Shown here: positions 45,422-54,289 of the stretch, piece by piece
How the letters are laid out: the number at the start of each line of letters is the position of its first letter
Numbering within the stretch: the stretch's first letter is position 1
NCBI RefSeq assembly: GCF_019048265.1
Contig: NZ_CP077311.1
Span: 854,501-918,500, forward strand
From: Aeromonas sp. FDAARGOS 1405
GTDB taxonomy: Bacteria; Pseudomonadota; Gammaproteobacteria; Enterobacterales; Aeromonadaceae
DNA length: 64,000 nucleotides
Reading direction: 5' to 3'
The notes under the pieces: generated by a model
What the model saw: only the letters and a program-made list of their open reading frames with translations
What the model was told of the DNA's origin: nothing
Databases searched by the model: none
Program-made: the position numbers and the translations under genes

Positions 45422-46281
45422 GCATCCTCCCCGATGGCGGCGGCGTAAGCCGAGAGGTATTCAACGCCGGCCAGCACCGCCTTGTTGGCCATGGCGGAGA
45501 CGGCAAAGCCGAAGGTCTGCTCCATGTGGCGCACCAGGGTACCGATAAAGGGCGAGGCGACGGCAAACTGCATCTGCCCCAGCTCGGGCAATTTCAGCTG
45601 GCCCGCCAGATAGTCGAGGGAGCGCTGGATCTCCAGCGCCAGCGAATCGAGCAGCATGCTGTCTGGCTCATGTTCGCTAGTCAGGCTGATGAAACCGCGC
45701 AGCTGGCGGGAGAAGCAGAGCCCGCCCTGATGGAAGACCAGCAGTTGCAGATCCTGCCCCTTGGGCTGCCACAGCAGCATGCGCACCGTCTCGTCAGCGT
45801 CATAGAGAGAGGTGAGCGCCAATTCGTCGCTGATGATGGATTGCAGGGTGGCGATGCCGTTGATGGCATCGGCCAGCTGTTGCACCCGGCTCTTGGGCAG
45901 GCAAATCACATTGATGCGAGGACGACCGGCCGGCGGGGTGGGCAAGTCCACATAATCCATCGCCAGTTGCAGCACGGGTTCGCTGACATAATCCTTGATG
46001 GCCCAAGGGAGCGCCCCCGCCATCTCGGCGTCAGGCACGGCAGGCTTGTCGATCTGGATCTGTTGATAAAGGCTGGCGGCGAGGGCCACCCGCACTTTAG
46101 ACTTGGCCAGTCCATGACGGCTGAACAGCTCGTTCATGGCCACTGCCCACTCCTGTGGGCCGTTGATGGTGCGCGTCGCGAAGATGGGGGGATTGCCCAC
46201 CGCAGCCAGCATGATCCTGTCATTGGCCAGCAAGAGCCCGACCTGGCGGCTTGGCGTCGACCGTCTGAACAGTTGTTTCAT
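45418..46281 (-). CDS. MshI1, PilM-like actin-fold protein
   Basis: A 287-residue cytoplasmic protein with an actin-like ATPase fold of the PilM type. MKQLFRRSTPSRQVGLLLANDRIMLAAVG opens, and ALPWAIKDYVSEPVLQLAMDYVDLP near residues 80-104 matches MshI. It probably anchors MshI2/MshJ to the ATPase side. It is the first gene of the main minus-strand pilus operon; the 87-base AT-rich gap to the divergent PLP enzyme gene must hold the operon promoter. Confidence 0.9.
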   Translation of the reverse strand: MKQLFRRSTPSRQVGLLLANDRIMLAAVGNPPIFATRTINGPQEWAVAMNELFSRHGLAKSKVRVALAASLYQQIQIDKPAVPDAEMAGALPWAIKDYVSEPVLQLAMDYVDLPTPPAGRPRINVICLPKSRVQQLADAINGIATLQSIISDELALTSLYDADETVRMLLWQPKGQDLQLLVFHQGGLCFSRQLRGFISLTSEHEPDSMLLDSLALEIQRSLDYLAGQLKLPELGQMQFAVASPFIGTLVRHMEQTFGFAVSAMANKAVLAGVEYLSAYAAAIGEDA

Positions 46282-46368
46282 GTAAGCCCGCCCATCAATA
46301 GTGATTAAATGTATGAAATATTAACATAAACAGCAGATTAGCCTCCATATTAAAAGACGGACTCACCA
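46282..46368. promoter_or_regulatory. Divergent promoter region of the msh operon and the PLP enzyme gene
   Basis: An 87-base AT-rich stretch (GATTAAATGTATGAAATATTAACATAAA and neighbours) between divergently read genes, the only sizeable gap before mshI1. I cannot fix single -35/-10 pairs. Confidence 0.4.
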
Positions 46369-47292
46369 TTGCAAGCCAGCCTTTCCGCCGAGTCAGAGGG
46401 TCAAGCCATCCTCCCTTCCCCCTTGCAACGCCTCCACCATCCGTTGCTGACCCGCTATGGTGTGGAGCTGTGGTGCAAGCGGGATGATCTGATCCATCCG
46501 GCCATCTCCGGCAACAAGTGGCGCAAGATCAAGTACCACCTGCTGCATGCCAAAGAGCACGGCAAACAGCATCTGCTCTCGTTTGGCGGCGCCTACTCCA
46601 ACCATATCCACGCGCTGGCGGCAGCGGGGTGCCAATCTGGTCTTCGTACTACCGGTATCATACGGGGCGAATATGACGCCGTCAGTAACTCTACCCTGAG
46701 GGATGCCCGGCGCTGGGGCATGGATCTCGTTTTTGTCGACCGCCAGAGTTACCGGCGACGGCAGGATCCCGACTGGCTGGCCCAATTCGATGCACCCGAT
46801 ACCCTGATCGTGCCGGAAGGGGGTAGCAGCCCGCTGGCCATCCCCGGGGTGGCGGAACTGGTCGGCGAAGTGCCCTTCTCGCCGGATCTCTGGGTACTGC
46901 CCTGCGCCAGCGGCGGCACTCTGGCGGGCCTGATCGCCGGCAAACGGGATCGGGAGCAGATCCTCGCCATTGCGGTACTGAAGGGGGGCGGCTTTATCGC
47001 TGACGAGGTGTGTCGCCTCCATCCCGCGGCTGCCAATATCCCCGGCTGGCGCATCGCGCTCGATCACCACGATGGTGGCTACGCCAAATTCAGCCCGGCC
47101 CTCTGGCAGTGGGTTCAAGATTTCAGCGCCGAAACAGGTCTGCCTCTGGAGCCGATATACAGCGGCAAGGCGATGTGGGGACTGTTTCGCGAGCTTGCTG
47201 CGGGCCGCATCGCTCCTGGCAGCAAGATCGTCTTTATCCATACCGGCGGCATGCAGGGATTGGCCGGACTGCGGGAACAAGGGCGACTGTGA
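46369..47292 (+). CDS. PLP-dependent D-cysteine desulfhydrase / ACC deaminase-like enzyme
   Basis: A 307-residue pyridoxal-phosphate enzyme of the fold-type II family that includes DcyD and ACC deaminase. SPLQRLHHPLLTRYGVELWCKRDDLIHPAISGNKWRKIKYHL (residues about 17-56) is the family's substrate and Lys-PLP region, with Lys in SGNKWRK. FGGAYSNHIHALAAAG and the phosphate loop CASGGTLAGLIAG follow. It probably degrades D-cysteine or a related amino acid. No ATG is available after the in-frame stop; TTG at 46369 is used. It sits, opposing, between mshI1 and mshH. Confidence 0.88.
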   Translation: MQASLSAESEGQAILPSPLQRLHHPLLTRYGVELWCKRDDLIHPAISGNKWRKIKYHLLHAKEHGKQHLLSFGGAYSNHIHALAAAGCQSGLRTTGIIRGEYDAVSNSTLRDARRWGMDLVFVDRQSYRRRQDPDWLAQFDAPDTLIVPEGGSSPLAIPGVAELVGEVPFSPDLWVLPCASGGTLAGLIAGKRDREQILAIAVLKGGGFIADEVCRLHPAAANIPGWRIALDHHDGGYAKFSPALWQWVQDFSAETGLPLEPIYSGKAMWGLFRELAAGRIAPGSKIVFIHTGGMQGLAGLREQGRL

Positions 47293-47317
47293 GCCCCGCC
47301 TGACGGCAACCGCAAAC

Positions 47318-47352
47318 GAGAGAGGGTCGCCCCACGACGACCCTCTCTCATT
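47318..47352. terminator. Terminator between the PLP enzyme gene and mshH
   Basis: GAGAGAGGGTCG, loop of about 8 bases, CGACCCTCTCTC, a 12-bp stem in the 64-base gap between convergent genes. The T run on the plus strand is poor but the stem is very stable. Confidence 0.75.
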
Positions 47353-47356
47353 TATC

Positions 47357-49285
47357 TCAATCACCAGCCGGCTCCAGCACCAACCGGCGTGGCTCGGCAA
47401 ACCAGGGCCCCTGCCCGGCATGCACCCCGAGGTGGCGCAGCATCTTCCACTCATCGCCACTCTCTACCCCCACCGCCAGCACCCGGGTACGAGTATTGGC
47501 GCAGCCTCCTACCAGACTGCGGACCGCCATCTGGTTGACCTGTCGGGCGTGTATCTCCCGCACCAGGCTGGGGTGCAACTTGAGGAAGTTGATCTCGAAC
47601 TCCTTGATGTACTGGGTGCTCACCACATCCTGGCCAGCATGATCAATGGCCAGCTGGCAGCCCAGCATGCGCAGGGAGCGCAGCGGCCGCTTGAGTGCTT
47701 CGAAGTGGCGGGTCACCTGGGATTCGGAGAGTTGCAGGATCAACCGCTCGTTGGTGCTGCGCGGCAACTGGAACAAGGCGAAGAAGAGCCAGCGCTGGAA
47801 CTCGCGGTTGAGCAGGCTCTGGGCGCTCAGGGTCAGGCTGATGGGACAGCTCTGCTCGGAACGCTGGCGCAGCAACACCAACGTTTGCTCCGCCACCAGC
47901 CGATCCAGTTGCAGCAATAGCCCCACCTTCTCCGCCATTGGCATGAAGATCCCAGCTTGCAGTTCCCGCCCCTGCTCATCGTGGATATAGGTAAGCAGAT
48001 CCTGTTGCAGCACCACCTGATCCCGATCCTGCTGGACCGGTTGGGTATAAAAATCGATGCCCTGTTCTTCAAGACGGCGACTGATGAGGGTACGCCAGCG
48101 CACCGTCCCCTTGCTGCTCTGCTCCTCGTCCAGCTGCTTCTCATAGAGAAACCAGCCATTGTGCCCCTGTAGACGGGCACTCTTGAGGGCCAGCTCTGCC
48201 TCCTCCTGCACCTTGAGCAGGGTGTCTTGCGCCTGGTAGCAAACAGCACCGATGTAGATGGCCGTCTCCGGATTGACCTGCTGCGGCCAGTGCAGCCGTT
48301 GCAGGCTCTTGAGCAACTGGCTGGCACTGTCCACCATCTCGCTCTCCGACATATTGGGCAACAACACCGCAAAGACATGCCCAGCATAACGAGCCTGCAA
48401 GGCGCCATTATGCTTGCGCACAAAAGCACTGATCACGGCACTCGCCTCCAGCAGCAGATCGTGTCCCTGCAGCTCGAACTGGTCAGCTTCCAGCTCTTCC
48501 AGGCAGGCGAGTTCAATCAGCAAGACACCGCCACTCATGACGCTCGCCTCCATGATGGCGCTCTCGAGCCGGTTATCGAAGAAAAGGCGGTTGCCAATAC
48601 CAGTCATCTTGTCGACGAAGGCGTTGCTGCGAATGAAGTTATCGAAGCGGCTGCGCTCCTTGCGAGCATCCGCCAGCTCAGCCAGCAGATGGTCAAGTGC
48701 CTGGCTGGCGGCAACCGGCCACTCTTCGGCGGGGTCATGGCTCAGTTTGACCAGTTTGTCATCGAGGATCAGCTGGGCGCGTATGCCCAGCAGCTCGGCC
48801 CCGCGCAACTGCTGGCGCAACCAGCGGATGGAGTACCAGAGACCGAACACCACGATAAAGATACCGAACGAGATGCCCGACATCGCCTTGATGGAGTACT
48901 CCGCCTCCTTGAAAGGACGCTCCAGCTTGAAGTTGGCCTGCATGCCCGCCTGATGGGGCAGTAGATGGCTGTATGGCACCAGCAGCGGTTCATTAACCGG
49001 ACGTTGTACATCACGGAACCAGTAGACCCGCTGGTCGTTCTGGCGCACCTCCAGCTCCACCACATGAGCCGCCCGCAGCAAGGTGGGCAGCCAGCGGCTC
49101 ATATCCTCCATGCCGTGAGCAACATCGAGCTGCTTGTCGATCACTTCGACCAGCGCATCAACCTTCTTTTGCTGCAACTCCATGCCCAGCTCACGAAAGC
49201 TGAACACCCCGCCAATCAGCACGGTCGCCATGGCTGCGATCACGCACAAGGTAATAAACGAGACAAGATGTGTTGTAAGTTTCAT
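47357..49285 (-). CDS. mshH: MshH/CsrD-type degenerate GGDEF-EAL membrane protein
   Basis: A 642-residue inner-membrane protein like E. coli CsrD, which directs RNase E to the CsrB/CsrC RNAs. Two membrane segments (about residues 7-27 and 135-155) enclose a periplasmic domain. The GGDEF domain (about 215-380) is degenerate, with AGHVF at the signature place. The EAL domain (about 390-635) is also degenerate: QQDLL stands where EALLRW should be, so no c-di-GMP turnover is expected. ATG at 49285 (MKLTTHLVSFITL) has AAGG upstream. It is a separate unit here because the PLP enzyme gene separates it from mshI1. Confidence 0.9.
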   Translation of the reverse strand: MKLTTHLVSFITLCVIAAMATVLIGGVFSFRELGMELQQKKVDALVEVIDKQLDVAHGMEDMSRWLPTLLRAAHVVELEVRQNDQRVYWFRDVQRPVNEPLLVPYSHLLPHQAGMQANFKLERPFKEAEYSIKAMSGISFGIFIVVFGLWYSIRWLRQQLRGAELLGIRAQLILDDKLVKLSHDPAEEWPVAASQALDHLLAELADARKERSRFDNFIRSNAFVDKMTGIGNRLFFDNRLESAIMEASVMSGGVLLIELACLEELEADQFELQGHDLLLEASAVISAFVRKHNGALQARYAGHVFAVLLPNMSESEMVDSASQLLKSLQRLHWPQQVNPETAIYIGAVCYQAQDTLLKVQEEAELALKSARLQGHNGWFLYEKQLDEEQSSKGTVRWRTLISRRLEEQGIDFYTQPVQQDRDQVVLQQDLLTYIHDEQGRELQAGIFMPMAEKVGLLLQLDRLVAEQTLVLLRQRSEQSCPISLTLSAQSLLNREFQRWLFFALFQLPRSTNERLILQLSESQVTRHFEALKRPLRSLRMLGCQLAIDHAGQDVVSTQYIKEFEINFLKLHPSLVREIHARQVNQMAVRSLVGGCANTRTRVLAVGVESGDEWKMLRHLGVHAGQGPWFAEPRRLVLEPAGD

Positions 49286-49782
49286 GTGCCTTTCCGTATG
49301 CCCGGCATCATCCATTGGAGTTCATGGTAGCAGTGGCACTGTAGCCATCACTATGGACGGGGATCCCGCTTCTGTAATTTAAGCGAGGCAGCATACCCAA
49401 AGCAGAGAGGGAATACCAAGGAAGGTACACAGGTGGAGCAGGGGAAGATAGCAGACAGAAAAATGGTCCCTCAAAAGGGACCAAAAGGAACACTCATATC
49501 AAAACTAACACTCTGTGCTACTGACAAAAAACAGATACAGGAGTATTGAACACACGGTGAGTCAAACCGCAGGGGTACTCTAAAGCAGTTCGGATAAGTT
49601 GGGCAATTGTCATTTATGACAGGTCAACGATTGCCTCTTTTAAAAAGAAATTAAAAAAATCGATTAAAACCAATTAGTTAAAAAATCAATCAATAAGTGT
49701 GACATATCGGACTCAAATTGATTGTGCTAATGCACTATGATTGCGTGACCCATCTGTGTCTCGTGAAACAGGCAGGACTACC
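49286..49782. other. Long AT-rich intergenic region between mshH and the EAL gene
   Basis: About 500 bases between divergent genes; no ORF is called. It holds a stem GGTCCC-TCAAAA-GGGACC (49465-49482), with T-rich DNA beside it on the minus strand that makes it terminator-like there. It also has a 14-base palindrome TGTCAT-TT-ATGACA (49608-49621), which may be an operator, and a very AT-rich stretch at 49630-49730 that could carry the EAL gene promoter. Confidence 0.5.
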
Positions 49783-51312
49783 TTGTTACGCATCTCCCCC
49801 CTCTGGATCACTGTTCTTCTATGTGTCTTGCCCATTCTGGCAAGCCAGTCCGTCGGCATCTGGCTTACCAGACCAATGGCCAACCACCTGATGGAGCAGA
49901 AGGTGGCCGAGATAAAGCGTGCCATGGCGATACGCCATCACACCCTGGACAAGGCTATGAACGAGCAATTGGCACAGTTTGATTTCGATTGTGGTGCCAA
50001 CGACATGGCGTTGCTGCGGGATCCCCGTTTTTACAGCACCCATATTCGTCTGCAGGGGTTGGAACTGGCATCAGGGAAAAGCTGCTCAAGCCTGGGTATA
50101 GGCATTTCGCTCATCAAAAATGTCACCCAGGAGGGAAAGCTTCCCGATAAACTGGGACTAACCGCCACAACAGCCAGCTTCAATACTGAGCAGGAGATGG
50201 TTGCCTACTACCAAAGCGGCGGCAACATTGCCTACTGGGTGCTCGATAACAGCTGGAGCCACGATCTGCTGCAACTCCCCTGCAGTGGCTGTTTCTATCT
50301 GGAGTTCAGTCAGCGGGATCCCGTGGCAATGACCCCCCGCTTCCCGCGCGGTAACCAGGCAATCAAGCTCGAAGAAGGCAGCCGCAGTCTGAGCTTCTTC
50401 GATCAGGACAAACTCACCCGACAAACCATCTGGGCAGGTTCCGCACTCGATCAATTTGCTCGCGAGCAAGTCAGACGCATCGCACTCTGGTGCGGTGCTA
50501 TCCTGAGCGGACTGCTGGTGACCGCCTATTGGTCGCTGCGAAACTATCGCCGCTCGCTCAAGGGGCTATTGCAGGCCGGAGTGGTGCGCCAGGAGTTCAT
50601 TCCCTTCTATCAACCCATCGTAGATATTCGTACCTGGCAGGTGGCCGGTTTTGAGGCTCTGTTGCGCTGGCAACGGGGACACGAGCTGATCCCCCCGAGC
50701 GCCTTTATCGAATATGCGGAAGATCAGGGACTGATCCTGCCGATTACCAGACAGTTGTTGGAACAAGTGATCACGGATCTGCCGCAGTTGGCGCCAGAGC
50801 AGTGGATCAGCGTCAACCTGGTCGCCGCACATATCGAACAACCCTTGCTGCGCAACATGTTGAGCGAACACCACAATCCGTCGCCCGAGCGCCTTACCTT
50901 CGAGCTGACTGAACGCAAGCCGATCATCGATATTCAGAGTGCCACCGACGAGATCACCCTGCTGCAACAAATGGGATATCACTTCAAACTGGACGACTTT
51001 GGCACCGGTTACGGGGGGTTTGCCTATTTGCAACGGCTGGGCATTCGCCAAATCAAGATTGACAAGATGTTTGTCGACACCATAGGCACCAACGACCTCA
51101 AACGCAGTGTGCTGGATGCCATCATCACATTTGGTCTGGAATCAGGCATGGAGATGATTGCAGAAGGGGTTGATACGCGGGAACAGGTTGAGTATTTACG
51201 ACAACGCGGCGTCTGTCTGATCCAGGGTTACGTCTTTGGCAGACCAATGGCGCTGGCAGATCTTGCCATCTGGCAACAAACGTGGCCCCCACAATATTCG
51301 CAGGAGAGCTGA
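49783..51312 (+). CDS. CSS-motif sensor and EAL c-di-GMP phosphodiesterase
   Basis: A membrane-bound protein of about 509 residues. Two membrane segments (about residues 5-25 and 225-245) bracket a periplasmic CSS domain with GKSCSSLG, whose cysteines sense redox state in related Pdc/Pde proteins. The EAL domain follows with all catalytic elements: FEALLRW, SVNLV, ELTER, KLDDFGTGYG, IKIDK and AEGVDT. It is therefore predicted active in hydrolysing c-di-GMP. The start is uncertain: TTG at 49783 has AGGA five bases upstream; TTG at 49741 and GTG at 49756 are alternatives. It adjoins the msh locus, whose MshE binds c-di-GMP. Confidence 0.92.
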   Translation: MLRISPLWITVLLCVLPILASQSVGIWLTRPMANHLMEQKVAEIKRAMAIRHHTLDKAMNEQLAQFDFDCGANDMALLRDPRFYSTHIRLQGLELASGKSCSSLGIGISLIKNVTQEGKLPDKLGLTATTASFNTEQEMVAYYQSGGNIAYWVLDNSWSHDLLQLPCSGCFYLEFSQRDPVAMTPRFPRGNQAIKLEEGSRSLSFFDQDKLTRQTIWAGSALDQFAREQVRRIALWCGAILSGLLVTAYWSLRNYRRSLKGLLQAGVVRQEFIPFYQPIVDIRTWQVAGFEALLRWQRGHELIPPSAFIEYAEDQGLILPITRQLLEQVITDLPQLAPEQWISVNLVAAHIEQPLLRNMLSEHHNPSPERLTFELTERKPIIDIQSATDEITLLQQMGYHFKLDDFGTGYGGFAYLQRLGIRQIKIDKMFVDTIGTNDLKRSVLDAIITFGLESGMEMIAEGVDTREQVEYLRQRGVCLIQGYVFGRPMALADLAIWQQTWPPQYSQES

Positions 51313-51581
51313 CACTGATATTACACAAGACAGGTCCGGCAGAGCTCGTCCCAACTGACCCGCTTGCGCCCTTTTCCACAGAGGCTGGCTGGCACTGACG
51401 CAGCCTCTGGAGCCACTAGGCTGATCGCCTTCAACCACCTGTTTACATTCAGAAACAAAATGATCTGCCCCTGGCCGGATGGAGCGCTTATCATAAGCAT
51501 TCGGCTACCGTGAGCACCTTTACGCGTGCCTCCCATCAATCCCCGTCGGCCAGTGCCGCCCCGAGATGAGAACCATTGCCT

Positions 51582-52679
51582 ATGAAGACATTTATCCGGC
51601 AAGAGATTGCCCTGCCCGTTGGCCTGCTCACCCTGCTCTTTTTCAAGACGCTCGGCAGCGACCTGCTGACAGAGACCACTCCGCTCGGGATTTATCTTCC
51701 TGTCTCGGCGATGCTGCTTGCTATCGTCACCTGGGCCATCTTTTCGGTGGTGCGCCACTCGGATGCCCTCGCCATCAAGCTTGGCGAGCCCTTCGGCACC
51801 CTGATCCTGACCCTGTCGGTCATCTCGCTGGAAGTGGTGATGATCTCCTCGGTGATGCTGACCGGCGAGCCCAACCCCACCATGGCCCGTGACACCATGT
51901 TTGCGGTGGTGATGCTGGTAAGTACCGGCCTGGTGGGCTTCACCCTGCTGTTCGGCGGCTGGCGCTACCACACCCAGAGCTTCAATCTGGACGGGGTCAA
52001 ATCCTATCTGGTGGCCATCATTCCGCTGGCCCTGCTCTGTCTGGTGCTGCCGAACTTCACCCGGGGCGGCACGGTCGGCAGCATGTCTAACCCGATGTCA
52101 TGGATGCTGATCATCATCTCGATCTTGCTCTACGGGGTCTTTCTGCTGATCCAGACCCGCAGCCACAGCCACTTCTTCATCGACAGCGATCATGAGGATT
52201 ACGAAGAGCACCACGGCCCGCTACAGAGCAACCTCTATCACACCCTGTTGCTGCTCGCCTATCTGCTGGTGGTGATCCTGCTGGCCAAGACCCTGGCCAT
52301 TCCCATCAACCACGGGGTCAAGGTGCTGGCAGCTCCGCCAGCACTGGGCGGCTTTATCGTCGCCTGTATCGTGCTGGCACCCGAAGCAGTCGGCGCCATC
52401 AAGGCGGCCTTCAATAATCAGCTGCAGCGGGCCATGAACCTTTACTTCGGCTCTGTGCTGGCCACCATCGCCCTCACCGTGCCTGCCGTGCTCTTTATCG
52501 GCTCCATGCTCGGTCAGGAGGTGCGCCTCGGTCTCTCCCCCGCCGATATGGTACTGCTGGTCACGACCTTGATGGTGTGCAAGGTGACCTTCAGCAGCGG
52601 CCGCACCAATGTGCTGCACGGAGCCACTCACCTGGTGCTGTTCGTGGTCTATCTGTTCCTGATGTTCGAACACGAATAA
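51582..52679 (+). CDS. chaA: Calcium/cation:proton antiporter ChaA
   Basis: A 365-residue inner-membrane antiporter with about 11 membrane segments. Two alpha-repeat motifs of the CaCA superfamily are visible: GTLILTLSVISLEVVMISSVML (residues about 66-87) and FIVACIVLAPEAVGAIKAAFNN (about 255-276). An acidic linker DSDHEDYEEHHG at about 200-211 lies between them, as in ChaA. It exchanges Ca2+, Na+ or K+ for protons at alkaline pH. The ATG at 51582 is used; TTG at 51576 is also in frame. A 13-base stem terminator follows. Confidence 0.93.
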   Translation: MKTFIRQEIALPVGLLTLLFFKTLGSDLLTETTPLGIYLPVSAMLLAIVTWAIFSVVRHSDALAIKLGEPFGTLILTLSVISLEVVMISSVMLTGEPNPTMARDTMFAVVMLVSTGLVGFTLLFGGWRYHTQSFNLDGVKSYLVAIIPLALLCLVLPNFTRGGTVGSMSNPMSWMLIIISILLYGVFLLIQTRSHSHFFIDSDHEDYEEHHGPLQSNLYHTLLLLAYLLVVILLAKTLAIPINHGVKVLAAPPALGGFIVACIVLAPEAVGAIKAAFNNQLQRAMNLYFGSVLATIALTVPAVLFIGSMLGQEVRLGLSPADMVLLVTTLMVCKVTFSSGRTNVLHGATHLVLFVVYLFLMFEHE

Positions 52680-52705
52680 CCGCGTTCAACCAACACCAGA
52701 AACGC

Positions 52706-52732
52706 AAAGACCGCCCGATTGGGCGGTCTTTT
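52706..52732. terminator. Bidirectional terminator between chaA and hutH
   Basis: AAAGACCGCCC, loop GATT, GGGCGGTCTTTT, with A/T tails on both sides. Confidence 0.93.
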
Positions 52733-52752
52733 GCTATGGGCGGGATGGCTGC

Positions 52753-54285
52753 TTAGAGGCTCGGCAACACGCCGGCAGGGAGCAGGTCGTTGTAGCTGGC
52801 ACGGCCCAGCAGCGCGGCGGCCGCCTCGATGTCCGGTGCGAAGTACCTGTCCTTGTCATAGAAGCTGACCTCTTCCCGCAGCCGGCCCTTGGCCAGCTCG
52901 ATGAGCTCGGTGCTGCGCAGGGGAGCACGAAAATCCAGCCCTTGCGCTGCCGCCAGCAGTTCCACCGCCAGAATGCCACGGGTGTTCTCGGCCATGTCCG
53001 CCAGTCGACGGCCGGCGAAGGTGGCCATGGAGACGTGATCCTCCTGGTTGGCAGACGTCGGCAGGCTGTCCACCGAGGCCGGATGGGCCAGGGTCTTGTT
53101 CTCGGAGGCGAGCGCCGCCGAGGTGACCTGGGCGATCATGAAGCCCGAATTCACCCCGCCGTTGTTGACCAGGAAGGCCGGCAGACCGGACATGCGCGAG
53201 TCGATCAGCAGCGCCATGCGCCGCTCGGACAGCGACCCGATCTCGGCGATGGCCAGCGCCAGGTTGTCCGCGGCGAAGGCCACGGGTTCTGCGTGGAAGT
53301 TGCCGCCGGAGAGGATCTCTTCATCCTCGGCAAACACCAGCGGGTTGTCGGAGACCGCGTTGGCCTCGCTCGCCAATACCTCGGCAGCCTGACGGATCTG
53401 GGTCAGACAGGCGCCCATCACCTGTGGCTGGCAGCGCAGGGAGTAGGGATCCTGCACTTTCTCGCAGTTGTGATGAGACATGCCGATCTCGCTGCCATCC
53501 ACCAGCAGGTGACGGTAGCAGGCGGCCGCGTCGATCTGGCCGCGCTGACCGCGCACCGCGTGGATGCGGGCATCGAACGGCCGGCGGCTGCCAAGGGCGG
53601 CCTCCACGCTCATGGCGCCGATGGTGATGGCACCAGCAAACAGATCCTCGGCGTGGAACAGCCCTTCCAGCGCGAAGGCGGTGCTCGCCTGAGTGCCGTT
53701 GAGCAGCGCCAGCCCCTCTTTCGGTGCTAGCGCGATGGGCTCCAGCCCGGCAATCTTCAGGGCAGTGGCGGCGTCGATCAGCTCGCCCTTGTGGCGAGCC
53801 TTGCCTTCACCGATCAGCAGACAGCTCATATGAGCCAGCGGCGCCAGATCGCCGGAGGCACCGACGGAGCCCTTCTTCGGTACCACCGGATAGACTTCGG
53901 CGTTGATGAGGGTCATCAGGGCCTCAAGCACCGCCAGCCGGATGCCGGAGAAGCCGCGCGCCAGCGAGTTGAGCTTGAGCACCATCATCAGCCGCACGGT
54001 GGCGTCATTCATGTACTCGCCAATCCCTGCCGCATGAGAGAGCACGATGGAGCGCTGCAACTCGTCCAGCTGCTCCACCGGAATGCGGGTGTTGGCCAGC
54101 AAGCCAAAGCCGGTGTTGATGCCGTACACCACCCGGTTTTGCTCGATCACCTTGGTGACTACGGCGGCGGAGGCGTGGATCCCCGCCAGAGCGACGGGAT
54201 CCAGTGAAATGTGTACCGGCTCGCGGCTGACGCGACGCAGGGTGGCAAGATCCAGCTCGCCCGGGGTAATAGTCAATTCAAACAT
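52753..54285 (-). CDS. hutH: Histidine ammonia-lyase HutH
   Basis: Deaminates histidine to urocanate, the first step of histidine use. It has 510 residues. The MIO cofactor triad Ala-Ser-Gly sits in [14 protein letters not shown] near residue 142. It starts [18 protein letters not shown] at ATG 54285; an upstream ATG at 54324 lies in hutU and is rejected. Fourth and last gene of hutI-G-U-H, four bases after hutU. Confidence 0.97.
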   Translation of the reverse strand: MFELTITPGELDLATLRRVSREPVHISLDPVALAGIHASAAVVTKVIEQNRVVYGINTGFGLLANTRIPVEQLDELQRSIVLSHAAGIGEYMNDATVRLMMVLKLNSLARGFSGIRLAVLEALMTLINAEVYPVVPKKGSVGASGDLAPLAHMSCLLIGEGKARHKGELIDAATALKIAGLEPIALAPKEGLALLNGTQASTAFALEGLFHAEDLFAGAITIGAMSVEAALGSRRPFDARIHAVRGQRGQIDAAACYRHLLVDGSEIGMSHHNCEKVQDPYSLRCQPQVMGACLTQIRQAAEVLASEANAVSDNPLVFAEDEEILSGGNFHAEPVAFAADNLALAIAEIGSLSERRMALLIDSRMSGLPAFLVNNGGVNSGFMIAQVTSAALASENKTLAHPASVDSLPTSANQEDHVSMATFAGRRLADMAENTRGILAVELLAAAQGLDFRAPLRSTELIELAKGRLREEVSFYDKDRYFAPDIEAAAALLGRASYNDLLPAGVLPSL

Positions 54286-54289
54286 GGTG

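Noticed and set aside
51380..51408. Inverted repeat AGAGGCT...AGCCTCT upstream of chaA
   Set aside because: No T run follows and the loop is 15 bases; not enough to call a terminator or operator.
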